This document shows positions 54,076 to 61,232 of a DNA stretch of 64,000 nt, in pieces. The translations under genes and the position numbers were made by a program. Source of the DNA: Ruegeria haliotis (GTDB lineage: Bacteria > Pseudomonadota > Alphaproteobacteria > Rhodobacterales > Rhodobacteraceae); NCBI RefSeq assembly GCF_013377785.1, contig NZ_JABXWT010000001.1, positions 673,533-737,532 on the forward strand. The letters are read 5' to 3'. The notes under the pieces are model-generated. The model saw only the letters and a program-made list of their open reading frames with translations, did not search any database and was not told the DNA's origin. The first letter of the stretch is position 1; the number at the start of each line of letters is the position of its first letter.

Positions 54076-56066
54076 CATCCGCCAGAGGGGTGTTCATTGG
54101 GCAACGCAAGGACCGGATGGGCGCGCGGTTGCTGATGATGTTGACCTGTATCCGTCTGGCTGAAGATTTTGACACCCAGTACCGGGTGAATTGGTTTCCC
54201 CAAGGATCGGATGCGCCGGAGCTTGATCAGCCTGCCGAACTGTTCACCCAGACGTGGATGGACGATCATTTCCTGAGCGATGACGCATTTGAGGCGCTGG
54301 CCAAAAATTCACTACCGATTTGGGAGTTTCTGACAGATACATCTCCGGATCGCTTGGCTGCCCATCTTGGTGCTGGCCGGTCGGTGGTGGTTGAGGAAGG
54401 CTTTGAGGTTCTTGCCTTTCCTTGGGAAGACATCGAGGCCATTCGTCCCCGCTATCGCGAGTTCGTCCATCGGATCGGATTTACGGATCAGATTCGGGCC
54501 ATCATGGACCAGGCAGATGCAAAACTGTCAGGGCAGGGCGTATCGGCCTATCACATCCGGCGTGGTGACATCCTGAACGGGTTGCCATGGAAACACACAA
54601 CCTGGCCTGCCAAGATCGAGCCTGAAGAGCTGTACGAGGCTCATCTGGGCAAGAACGACGCGCAGTCGGCGATCATGTTTTCTGATCAGCCGGAATTGAT
54701 CCAACGATTCCAGAAACGCCATCCGCATCTGTTGCAAATGTCGGATATTGCGGATTTATCAGAGATGACACGGGCGCAGCGGGATTTTCTGGAGCTGTAC
54801 GCGATGTCCCGCGCGGATCAGGTGATCGCACCTTTCATTTCCGCCTTTTCAATGGCAGCGGCGCGCATCTCCGGGCGTCAGCGGCAGGTTTTTCGGGACG
54901 TGTTATCCGAGCAGGAACAACAAGACGCCAATTTCCGCGTCATCGATCGCGTTGCACAAGGGCCGGGAGCCTTTCTGAACGTGTCCGAAGCCGCTCATGT
55001 CTATGCCAAGGCCGCCCAGTATCTTTGCGCCAATGATCAGTGCGAAAAAGCCTATGAATTGGCAAAGCCAATCCTGGATGCAGGATCCGACAATGCGTTC
55101 CTGCCGCTGCTGCAGGCGCTGAACTGTTTTTATCTGTCCAAGTGGCAGGAAAGCGAGAAGCTGGCGCGCAGCGGCCTGGAAAACCCGCATTTGTGGCCCG
55201 AGGATTACGCGGTTTTGAGCGCATTACGTGGCGCAATATTGGGCGCTCAAAAAAAACGCTGGGGCGCGGGCCGGTATTTTGCGCAGGCATTTTGGGCCAA
55301 GCCGTTGCGGCCGGATGTCGTGGTTCTGGGCTCTCGGATGGTGTACCGTGATCAGTTGCCATTCCGGTTGTTTCCGCCAGCTGATTGGGGTTTGCAGAGG
55401 GAAATCAGGCAGCGCCGTTTTGCCCCTTTCAACAATCTGTACCTTGTTCAGCAAAGGGTGATCGCCCGACAGCCGTGCAACTTTGATATGATTTTGCTGG
55501 ATTGGTCGGATCTGGCACTTGATCAAAAAGCGCGGCGCCTGTTCAGCGATCAAACCCGGATGCAGTTGCTTGCCACTGGGTTGAAGGGGGTAAAGACAAT
55601 ACCAGCCGATGACCCACGTGTGACGTCACTTGATACGATGCTAAAGGTGCAATTGGGGGATTTGAACCCAACCAAGGCTATCGACATGGCCCGGCAGATC
55701 GTTGTGCATGCTCCTGAGAATCCGCTTTATCATAAACGCTTGGCTGATCTGTACGAATCCGAAGGTGATCTGACCCGCGCGCGTCTGTCTTTGGCCGAGG
55801 CATTGGCGTGCGATCCCGACAACCCCTTTTTGGTGTTTGCCATGGGACGGTTTTTGGTCAGAACCGGATCGTCCGGCCAAGGAGAGGCGCAAATACTGCA
55901 CGCAGCAGATTTAGACGAAAAAACTGCCGCAATCCAGGGAATGGCTGGTCAAATTCATCTGAGGCGAGGCAACAAAGGCAAGGCGCGGAAGTACCTAAAA
56001 AAAGCGCACGAGTTGTTCCCACCTTTCAAACGTTTCGCGAACCAATTGAAACGGACAGAGAACTGA
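54072..56066 (+). CDS. Fucosyltransferase-like protein with C-terminal TPR region
   Basis: A 664-residue protein in two parts. The first about 300 residues resemble NodZ/FUT8-type (GT23/GT11-like) GT-B fucosyltransferases, with 'MGARLLMMLTCIRLAEDF' (nucleotide-side N-motif) and the signature 'SAYHIRRGDILNG' at about 158-170, then 'DQVIAPFISAFSMAAARI' like the sugar-nucleotide binding end motif. The rest consists of helical TPR-like repeats ('ALNCFYLSKWQESEKLA', 'RLADLYESEGDLTRARLSLAEAL', 'HLRRGNKGKARKYLKKA'). The fusion suggests a glycosyltransferase docked to a protein partner. It overlaps the hydrolase-like gene (ATGA). Confidence 0.75.
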   Translation: MTSARGVFIGQRKDRMGARLLMMLTCIRLAEDFDTQYRVNWFPQGSDAPELDQPAELFTQTWMDDHFLSDDAFEALAKNSLPIWEFLTDTSPDRLAAHLGAGRSVVVEEGFEVLAFPWEDIEAIRPRYREFVHRIGFTDQIRAIMDQADAKLSGQGVSAYHIRRGDILNGLPWKHTTWPAKIEPEELYEAHLGKNDAQSAIMFSDQPELIQRFQKRHPHLLQMSDIADLSEMTRAQRDFLELYAMSRADQVIAPFISAFSMAAARISGRQRQVFRDVLSEQEQQDANFRVIDRVAQGPGAFLNVSEAAHVYAKAAQYLCANDQCEKAYELAKPILDAGSDNAFLPLLQALNCFYLSKWQESEKLARSGLENPHLWPEDYAVLSALRGAILGAQKKRWGAGRYFAQAFWAKPLRPDVVVLGSRMVYRDQLPFRLFPPADWGLQREIRQRRFAPFNNLYLVQQRVIARQPCNFDMILLDWSDLALDQKARRLFSDQTRMQLLATGLKGVKTIPADDPRVTSLDTMLKVQLGDLNPTKAIDMARQIVVHAPENPLYHKRLADLYESEGDLTRARLSLAEALACDPDNPFLVFAMGRFLVRTGSSGQGEAQILHAADLDEKTAAIQGMAGQIHLRRGNKGKARKYLKKAHELFPPFKRFANQLKRTEN

Positions 56067-56167
56067 GTTCATGAGTTGCACGCAGACTTTATACAGACGC
56101 TTGGGCGTGCACTCTGAAAAGCCAGAACTGGGACCGAAAGCGGCCCGAAAAAGAGAGGCAAACAGAC

Positions 56168-57148
56168 ATGGCTGAGCAACATTCCCGCTTCGTCAGCGTA
56201 ACCCCTATGAAGAATGAAGGCCCTTTTGTTCTCGAATGGGTTGCACACAACCAAGCCATTGGCGTCGATCAGATGGTCGTGATGACGAATGACTGCTCTG
56301 ATGGTACGGATGATTTGTTGCAACGGCTTGACGCGCGTGGAGTTCTGATTCACGTCGACAACAATTCGCACCGACCGACCAGCCCTCAGAAGCGTGCGTA
56401 TAAAAAGTTCCTTCGGATGGAGGTTGCCCGACCGCAGGATTGGGTTCTCGTGATCGATGCGGATGAGCTGATTAACGTCAAAACTGGCGATAACACTTTG
56501 CGCGCGCTGACCTCGGCCATTCCTGACGCCCGGACAATTTCGATGACCTGGCGGTTGTTTGGAAATGCGGGCGTTGTTGAGTACCACGATCAGTTTTTAT
56601 CCGAACAATTCCGCATGGCGGCACCCGAACGCAAACCTCGGCCACCCCAGGCCTGGGGATTCAAGACGATGTTTCAACGCGAGCTTTGGGATGCGCTGGG
56701 CGTGCACCGGCCCAAACAACCAACAGTCGAAACCATGGCTGAATGCCACTGGTATAACGGGTCCGGGCAATTGATGCCTGACCGCTACTTCACGCAAAGC
56801 TGGCGGTCGGCGCGTGATTCTATTGGTTACGATCTGGTTCAGATCAACCATTATGCCCTGAAGTCCTGCGAAAGCTATCTGGTCAAGAAAATGCGCGGCC
56901 GTGCTCATCACTTGGGTGCGGATCTTGGTATGGAGTATTGGAACAATATGAACCAAAACGCGGTCGCAGAACACTCGATTGACGTGATCGCGGATCGAAA
57001 GCAGGCCCGATACGATGCATTGATGTCCGATCCCGAAACAGCCGCGTTGCATCAGGCGTGCTGCGATGAACACCGCAAGAAAATAGTGGAACTGCGCAGC
57101 GTTCCGGAAACTGAAGCCCTTTGGGCTGAAATGACCGCCGGGGTGTAA
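56168..57148 (+). CDS. Glycosyltransferase, GT2 subfamily (Glyco_tranf_2_4-like), paralogue
   Basis: The 326-residue enzyme parallels the first cluster gene throughout: 'VSVTPMKNEGPFVLEWVAH', 'VMTNDCSDGTDDLL', the DxD 'WVLVIDADELINV', 'TWRLFGNAGVVEY' and 'INHYALKSCESYLVKKMRGR'. The sugar is unknown. An RBS (GAGAGGCAAACAGAC) precedes the ATG at 56168. It lies 101 bp after the fucosyltransferase-like gene and ends the cluster. Confidence 0.88.
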   Translation: MAEQHSRFVSVTPMKNEGPFVLEWVAHNQAIGVDQMVVMTNDCSDGTDDLLQRLDARGVLIHVDNNSHRPTSPQKRAYKKFLRMEVARPQDWVLVIDADELINVKTGDNTLRALTSAIPDARTISMTWRLFGNAGVVEYHDQFLSEQFRMAAPERKPRPPQAWGFKTMFQRELWDALGVHRPKQPTVETMAECHWYNGSGQLMPDRYFTQSWRSARDSIGYDLVQINHYALKSCESYLVKKMRGRAHHLGADLGMEYWNNMNQNAVAEHSIDVIADRKQARYDALMSDPETAALHQACCDEHRKKIVELRSVPETEALWAEMTAGV

Positions 57149-57157
57149 CGGGTATCA

Positions 57158-57172
57158 GGGTCTACTCGACCG
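57158..57172. repeat. Near-copy of the tRNA-Leu 3' segment
   Basis: GGGTCTACTCGACCG matches 51977-51991 of the tRNA (GAGTCTTCTCGACCG) at 13 of 15 positions, 12 of 13 in the inner part. It lies 10 bp after the last cluster gene and includes the stop codon of the neighbouring minus-strand gene. It could be a decayed attachment site. Confidence 0.35.
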
Positions 57173-57464
57173 GTATGTCCTGACGCAGCTTTCCGGTGGT
57201 TTTGTCAAAGATCAGAATACGGTTGTCATCTGTCACCACGGCATACCAGTTGTTGCCGATGGTCAGCGCTTGCGCCTGCGCGCCGTTAGGCAAGTCGATC
57301 TGATCGGGCAGGGTGGGCCTTCTGTCCGATAGCCGGATGACAATCAGTGCGAATGTCACTAGAACCCCGCCAATCATCACCGCGGTCAGTAACATGACCA
57401 TGCGCCGCAGCAATCGCAGTTGCGGAGTTTCCTGCGGTTCTTGGGGTTCGGAAGGGACAGTCAT
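57162..57464 (-). CDS. Small single-pass membrane protein of unknown function (DUF6476-like)
   Basis: The 100-residue product starts MTVPSEPQEPQETPQLRLL, has one membrane helix (MVMLLTAVMIGGVLVTFALI) and a periplasmic C-terminal domain with 'LTIGNNWYAVVTDDNRILIFD', a beta-rich sequence. Roseobacter homologues I recall as DUF6476 are adjacent to rluD. The ATG at 57464 shares CATG with the rluD start on the other strand; a GTG at 57470 is an alternative start. Confidence 0.75.
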   Translation of the reverse strand: MTVPSEPQEPQETPQLRLLRRMVMLLTAVMIGGVLVTFALIVIRLSDRRPTLPDQIDLPNGAQAQALTIGNNWYAVVTDDNRILIFDKTTGKLRQDIPVE

Positions 57465-58497
57465 GGGCACTCGCCAGATTGAGTTTCAGATCGCGGCCGC
57501 TCCGCCGCCTCGCCTTGATAAGGCGCTTTCTCGGGATGTGCCAGCCGAGGAAAACCTGTCGCGCACACGTCTGGTCCGGTTGATCGCAGATGGCGCGGTT
57601 CAGGTGAATGGTGTCGTGGCCGACGACCCCAAATCCAAAGTGTCCGAAGGTGCGGTGATTGAGATCATCGTGGCTGAAGCCGAAGACAGCCATATCGGCC
57701 CCGAGGATATCCCTCTGGAGATTATCTACGAGGACGCGGATCTGATCGTGATCAACAAACCGGCGGGCATGGTCGTGCATCCTGCACCGGGTTCACCAAA
57801 CGGAACGCTGGTGAATGCCTTGCTGCACCACTGCGGCGATGATCTATCCGGGGTGGGTGGGGTCAAGCGACCCGGCATCGTGCACAGGATCGACAAGGAA
57901 ACCAGCGGTCTTTTGGTGGTGGCCAAATCGGATGTTGCGCATCACGGGCTGGCTGCACAGTTCGAGGCACATAGCGTTGAACGCTACTATCGCGCCATTT
58001 GCTACGGCGTTCCAGATGCCAACGAACCCCGACTGCGCGGCGTCAAAGGGGTCAGCTTTGAGCCGGGCAATATCATGCGCCTAACCACGCAACTGGCCCG
58101 GCATAAAAGCGACCGTCAGAGGCAGGCGGTTCTGTTCCATGGTGGACGCCATGCGGTGACCCGCGCCCGGGTGGTCGAGACATTCGGCACCCCGACAGGA
58201 TTGGCGCTGATCGAATGCTGGCTGGAAACCGGTCGCACACATCAGATCCGTGTGCATATGGCGCATGCCGGGCATGGTCTTGTCGGTGATCCGGTCTATG
58301 GTGGCAAACGAAAGCTGGCCGCTCGGGCCTTCAACGCAGCCACTGCGGACGCCGTGCGCGCCTTTCCCCGGCAGGCGCTCCATGCTGCTGTCTTGGGTTT
58401 TGACCACCCTGTTACGGGCGAAACCCTGCGGTTTGAGGCCGAACTGCCGCAAGATATGGATAATCTGATTGCACAGCTGCGCGAACCGTTGTCATAA
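57463..58497 (+). CDS. rluD: Ribosomal large subunit pseudouridine synthase D family
   Basis: RluD makes pseudouridines in helix 69 of 23S rRNA. The 344-residue protein has an N-terminal S4 RNA-binding domain ('RLDKALSRDVPAEENLSRTR', 'IADGAVQVNGV'), the catalytic Asp in 'IVHRIDKETSGLLVVAKSD', and 'WLETGRTHQIRVHMAH' plus 'GDPVYG'. The ATG at 57463 follows GGAAGGGACAGTC, an RBS located inside the opposite-strand gene. Its promoter must also lie inside that gene. rpoH follows 146 bp later. Confidence 0.95.
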   Translation: MGTRQIEFQIAAAPPPRLDKALSRDVPAEENLSRTRLVRLIADGAVQVNGVVADDPKSKVSEGAVIEIIVAEAEDSHIGPEDIPLEIIYEDADLIVINKPAGMVVHPAPGSPNGTLVNALLHHCGDDLSGVGGVKRPGIVHRIDKETSGLLVVAKSDVAHHGLAAQFEAHSVERYYRAICYGVPDANEPRLRGVKGVSFEPGNIMRLTTQLARHKSDRQRQAVLFHGGRHAVTRARVVETFGTPTGLALIECWLETGRTHQIRVHMAHAGHGLVGDPVYGGKRKLAARAFNAATADAVRAFPRQALHAAVLGFDHPVTGETLRFEAELPQDMDNLIAQLREPLS

Positions 58498-58572
58498 TTA
58501 GCAAACTCCTGTGAGTAAGAATTTCTTATCTTTCCTTTACTGAACCTTAATTCCAAACTGTTAACAGCACCT

Positions 58573-58601
58573 CTTGAACGGGTTGGGTTTCTTACCCATA
58601 T
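58573..58601 (+). promoter_or_regulatory. RpoH-type (heat-shock) promoter of rpoH
   Basis: CTTGAA (58573-58578), 16 bp, and CCCATAT (58595-58601) match the sigma-32 consensus and lie 43 bp before the rpoH start. Autoregulation by RpoH is plausible. A housekeeping promoter could also use the same TTGAAC. Confidence 0.5.
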
Positions 58602-58643
58602 CCTATGTTAAAGACTTAAACATTTGTCGGAGGGACATGAATC

Positions 58644-59540
58644 ATGGCAAATTACGCAAATCTCCCCGCGCCGACGCCCGAGGGCGGCCTGAACCGTTAT
58701 ATGCAGGAAATTCGTAAGTTTCCCCTGCTTGAGCCGGAAGAAGAATACATGCTGGCCAAGCGCTGGGTCGAAGAGCAAGATACTGAATCTGCGCATAAAA
58801 TGGTCACGTCCCACCTGCGTCTGGCGGCCAAGATCGCCATGGGGTATCGCGGCTATGGCCTGCCGCAAGCCGAGGTGATCTCGGAGGCCAATGTGGGTCT
58901 GATGCAGGCCGTCAAAAAGTTTGACCCTGAAAAGGGCTTCCGGCTGGCGACTTATGCCATGTGGTGGATTCGCGCCTCGATTCAGGAATATGTCCTGCGG
59001 TCGTGGTCGATGGTCAAATTGGGTACGACTTCTGCGCAGAAGAAATTGTTCTTCAATCTGCGCAAGGCCAAAGCGCGCATCGGCGCGCTGGAAGAAGGTG
59101 ACCTGAGGCCCGAGAACGTCAAGCGGATTGCTAACGATCTGGGTGTGACCGAAACCGAAGTGATCAGTATGAACCGCCGTATGTCCGGTGGCGACGCCTC
59201 GTTGAATGCGACCGTTGGTTCCGAAGGCGAAGGAACCATGCAGTGGCAGGACTGGTTGGAAGATGAAGACGCCGACCAGGCCGGTGACTACGAAGCGCGC
59301 GACGAGCTGGATGCGCGGCGTGAATTGCTGGCGGCCGCGCTGGATGTGTTGAACGACCGGGAAAAGGACATCCTGACGCAACGCCGTCTGATGGATCAGC
59401 CGGTCACGTTGGAAGAGCTCAGCACGCAGTACAACGTTAGTCGCGAACGCATCCGTCAGATCGAAGTCCGCGCGTTCGAGAAGTTACAGAAGAAAATGCG
59501 TGAATCAGCGCGTGAAAAGGGCATGTTGGCGACCAGCTGA
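58644..59540 (+). CDS. rpoH: RNA polymerase sigma factor RpoH (sigma-32)
   Basis: The heat-shock sigma factor directs RNA polymerase to chaperone and protease genes. The 298-residue protein has region 2 ('LRLAAKIAMGYRGYGLP', 'GFRLATYAMWWIRASIQEY'), the RpoH box near 'KLFFNLRKAK', region 3 and region 4 HTH ('TLEELSTQYNVSRERIRQIE'). The ATG at 58644 follows GGAGGGACATGAATC; an earlier ATG at 58637 is out of frame. The gene ends at a strong terminator. Confidence 0.98.
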   Translation: MANYANLPAPTPEGGLNRYMQEIRKFPLLEPEEEYMLAKRWVEEQDTESAHKMVTSHLRLAAKIAMGYRGYGLPQAEVISEANVGLMQAVKKFDPEKGFRLATYAMWWIRASIQEYVLRSWSMVKLGTTSAQKKLFFNLRKAKARIGALEEGDLRPENVKRIANDLGVTETEVISMNRRMSGGDASLNATVGSEGEGTMQWQDWLEDEDADQAGDYEARDELDARRELLAAALDVLNDREKDILTQRRLMDQPVTLEELSTQYNVSRERIRQIEVRAFEKLQKKMRESAREKGMLATS

Positions 59541-59548
59541 CCTGCCGA

Positions 59549-59577
59549 AAACAGCCCGCACGACATGCGGGCTGTTT
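59549..59577. terminator. Intrinsic terminator after rpoH
   Basis: A 12-bp stem (AAACAGCCCGCA with TGCGGGCTGTTT) around CGACA, 9 bp after the rpoH stop, with the T-run formed by the 3' arm. Confidence 0.85.
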
Positions 59578-59643
59578 CGCTCTGACTTGCCATGGCTACC
59601 CCCGCTCGATTATTCTGCCCATCACCTATTCAGGAGATGTCCC

Positions 59644-59913
59644 ATGGCCGGAGGCTGGGCGCGCGACGGCGCAGTGAGTGAACAGATCGAGGCGTCGATT
59701 TCGGATGAATTGGCGCGGATGCAGGCAAAAAAGCGACCTGTAGGCGAGAGCCTGACCCATTGCGCGGAATGCGAAGAGCCGATTTCGGAAAAGCGGCGCG
59801 TCGCGTTGCCAGGGGTCAAGCTTTGCCTTGAGTGCCAACAAGAGCGTGACGGTGCCCTTAAGTCGCGTGGTGGGTTCAATCGTCGGGGGTCAAAGGACAG
59901 CCAGCTGAAGTAG
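59644..59913 (+). CDS. DksA/TraR-family C4 zinc-finger protein
   Basis: The 89-residue protein has a helical N-terminal part (EQIEASISDELARMQAKK) and a C-terminal zinc finger 'CAECEEPISEKRRVA' with 'LCLECQQERDG', giving four cysteines, typical of short DksA/TraR-like regulators that bind RNA polymerase's secondary channel. The ATG at 59644 follows CAGGAGATGTCCC. Its target is unknown. It is 103 bp after rpoH but beyond the terminator, so separately transcribed. Confidence 0.9.
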   Translation: MAGGWARDGAVSEQIEASISDELARMQAKKRPVGESLTHCAECEEPISEKRRVALPGVKLCLECQQERDGALKSRGGFNRRGSKDSQLK

Positions 59914-60014
59914 TGCTGAATGCACGGTTGAATTTCTCCCTAACTCAAACGGAAGATGCTGCATTTGGAAACACACATCACAATTTATCTATTTGTAATG
60001 ATTCCAATTTAGAA

Positions 60015-60028
60015 TTGATCTAAATCAG
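60015..60028. promoter_or_regulatory. FNR-like box upstream of the cytochrome c peroxidase
   Basis: TTGAT, CTAA, ATCAG differs from the FNR consensus only in its last base. It lies 62 bp before the peroxidase start, suitable for activation under low oxygen. Confidence 0.6.
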
Positions 60029-60090
60029 ATGAAGAGGACATTTTCTTTTCTAAAAGACTAGTGCGCGCGGGCGTTCTAGGAGAAAAGAAA

Positions 60091-61140
60091 ATGTTCAAGT
60101 CGTTAATCCTGACAAGTGCCTTCTTTGTATCCGCGACACAGGTGGTGGTTGCGCAGGATCTTCGTGAGGTCGCGCTGGATATCTTCAAACCGCTTCCATC
60201 GACCGTACCGTCAGTCAGGGACAACCCGATTACGGATGCCAAGATAGATCTGGGCAAAGCGCTGTTTTTTGACCCACGTATGTCTGCCTCGGGCGTCTTT
60301 TCGTGCAACTCGTGCCATAATTTGGCGACCGGTGGAGATGACAATCTGGAAACTTCGATCGGGCATGGTTGGCAGCGGGGCCCAAGAAATGCACCTACGG
60401 TGTTGAACTCAGTCTTTAACGAGGCCCAGTTCTGGGATGGGCGTGCGGCGGACCTTGCCGAACAGGCCAAGGGCCCGGTACAGGCCGGGGTGGAAATGGC
60501 GAATACACCTCAGAATGTTCTGGCGACCCTGAATTCCATGCCGCAATATGTCGACTGGTTTGGCTCGGCCTTTGAAGGTGACTCCGACCCGGTCACGTTC
60601 GACAATTTCGCCAAGGCAATCGAAGCCTATGAGGCGACGTTGATCACGCCGGCTCCATTCGATGCGTGGCTCAACGGTGATGAAAACGCGATGAGCGAAC
60701 AGCAGCTTGCCGGGCTTGAGAAATTCGTGGATTTGGGATGCGCGTCCTGCCATTCCGGCGTGAATTTGGGCGGCACCGGCTACTATCCCTTCGGTTTGAT
60801 CGAGAAACCTGGTGCGGATGTACTGCCTGAAGGGGACAAGGGTCGGTTTGCCGTGACCGAGACCGCAGATGATGAATACGTTTTCCGTGCCGCTCCGCTG
60901 CGCAATATCGCGGTGACGGCGCCGTATTTTCATTCTGGCAAAGTCTGGGATCTGCAAGTTGCTGTTCAGATCATGGCCGAGTCGCAATTGGGTGAGGAAC
61001 TGGACAACCAAAGCGCTGCCGAAATTGTTGCCTTTTTGGAAAGCCTGACCGGTGAAATACCGGCTGTAACCTACCCGGTATTGCCCGCCGAGACCAAAGA
61101 CACACCACGCCCATCCGGGGACGTGATTTCGGAAGGGTAG
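60091..61140 (+). CDS. Di-heme cytochrome c peroxidase
   Basis: The 349-residue protein begins with a Sec signal (LILTSAFFVSATQVVVAQ) and has two c-type heme motifs, 'CNSCHNLATGG' near residue 74 and 'CASCHSGVNLGG' near 219, as in periplasmic CcpA/MauG-like peroxidases that reduce H2O2 with electrons from cytochrome c. The ligands 'APYFHSG' and 'MAESQLG' region Met/His fit the low- and high-potential hemes. The ATG at 60091 follows AGGAGAAAAGAAA. FNR-type control suggests use in microoxic peroxide defence. Confidence 0.95.
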   Translation: MFKSLILTSAFFVSATQVVVAQDLREVALDIFKPLPSTVPSVRDNPITDAKIDLGKALFFDPRMSASGVFSCNSCHNLATGGDDNLETSIGHGWQRGPRNAPTVLNSVFNEAQFWDGRAADLAEQAKGPVQAGVEMANTPQNVLATLNSMPQYVDWFGSAFEGDSDPVTFDNFAKAIEAYEATLITPAPFDAWLNGDENAMSEQQLAGLEKFVDLGCASCHSGVNLGGTGYYPFGLIEKPGADVLPEGDKGRFAVTETADDEYVFRAAPLRNIAVTAPYFHSGKVWDLQVAVQIMAESQLGEELDNQSAAEIVAFLESLTGEIPAVTYPVLPAETKDTPRPSGDVISEG

Positions 61141-61161
61141 GCATAGAACTGAAAACAAACT

Positions 61162-61190
61162 ACGGGCTGGATAATCCAGCCCGTCTTTGT
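61162..61190. terminator. Intrinsic terminator after the peroxidase gene
   Basis: ACGGGCTGGA and TCCAGCCCGT form a 10-bp stem with a TAA loop followed by CTTTGT. It separates two convergent genes and can act in both directions. Confidence 0.8.
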
Positions 61191-61232
61191 ATTCCAACAT
61201 TAGCCAATTTTGAAAAACCGCATTTTGCGGAG

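Noticed and set aside
51910..57172. Prophage or integrative element at tRNA-Leu
   Set aside because: No integrase, recombinase, phage structural or conjugation gene was seen; only an imperfect short repeat supports an island, reported as a tentative finding.
60061..60090. GTG start giving ten extra residues on the cytochrome c peroxidase
   Set aside because: The ATG at 60091 follows a strong RBS and begins the signal peptide.
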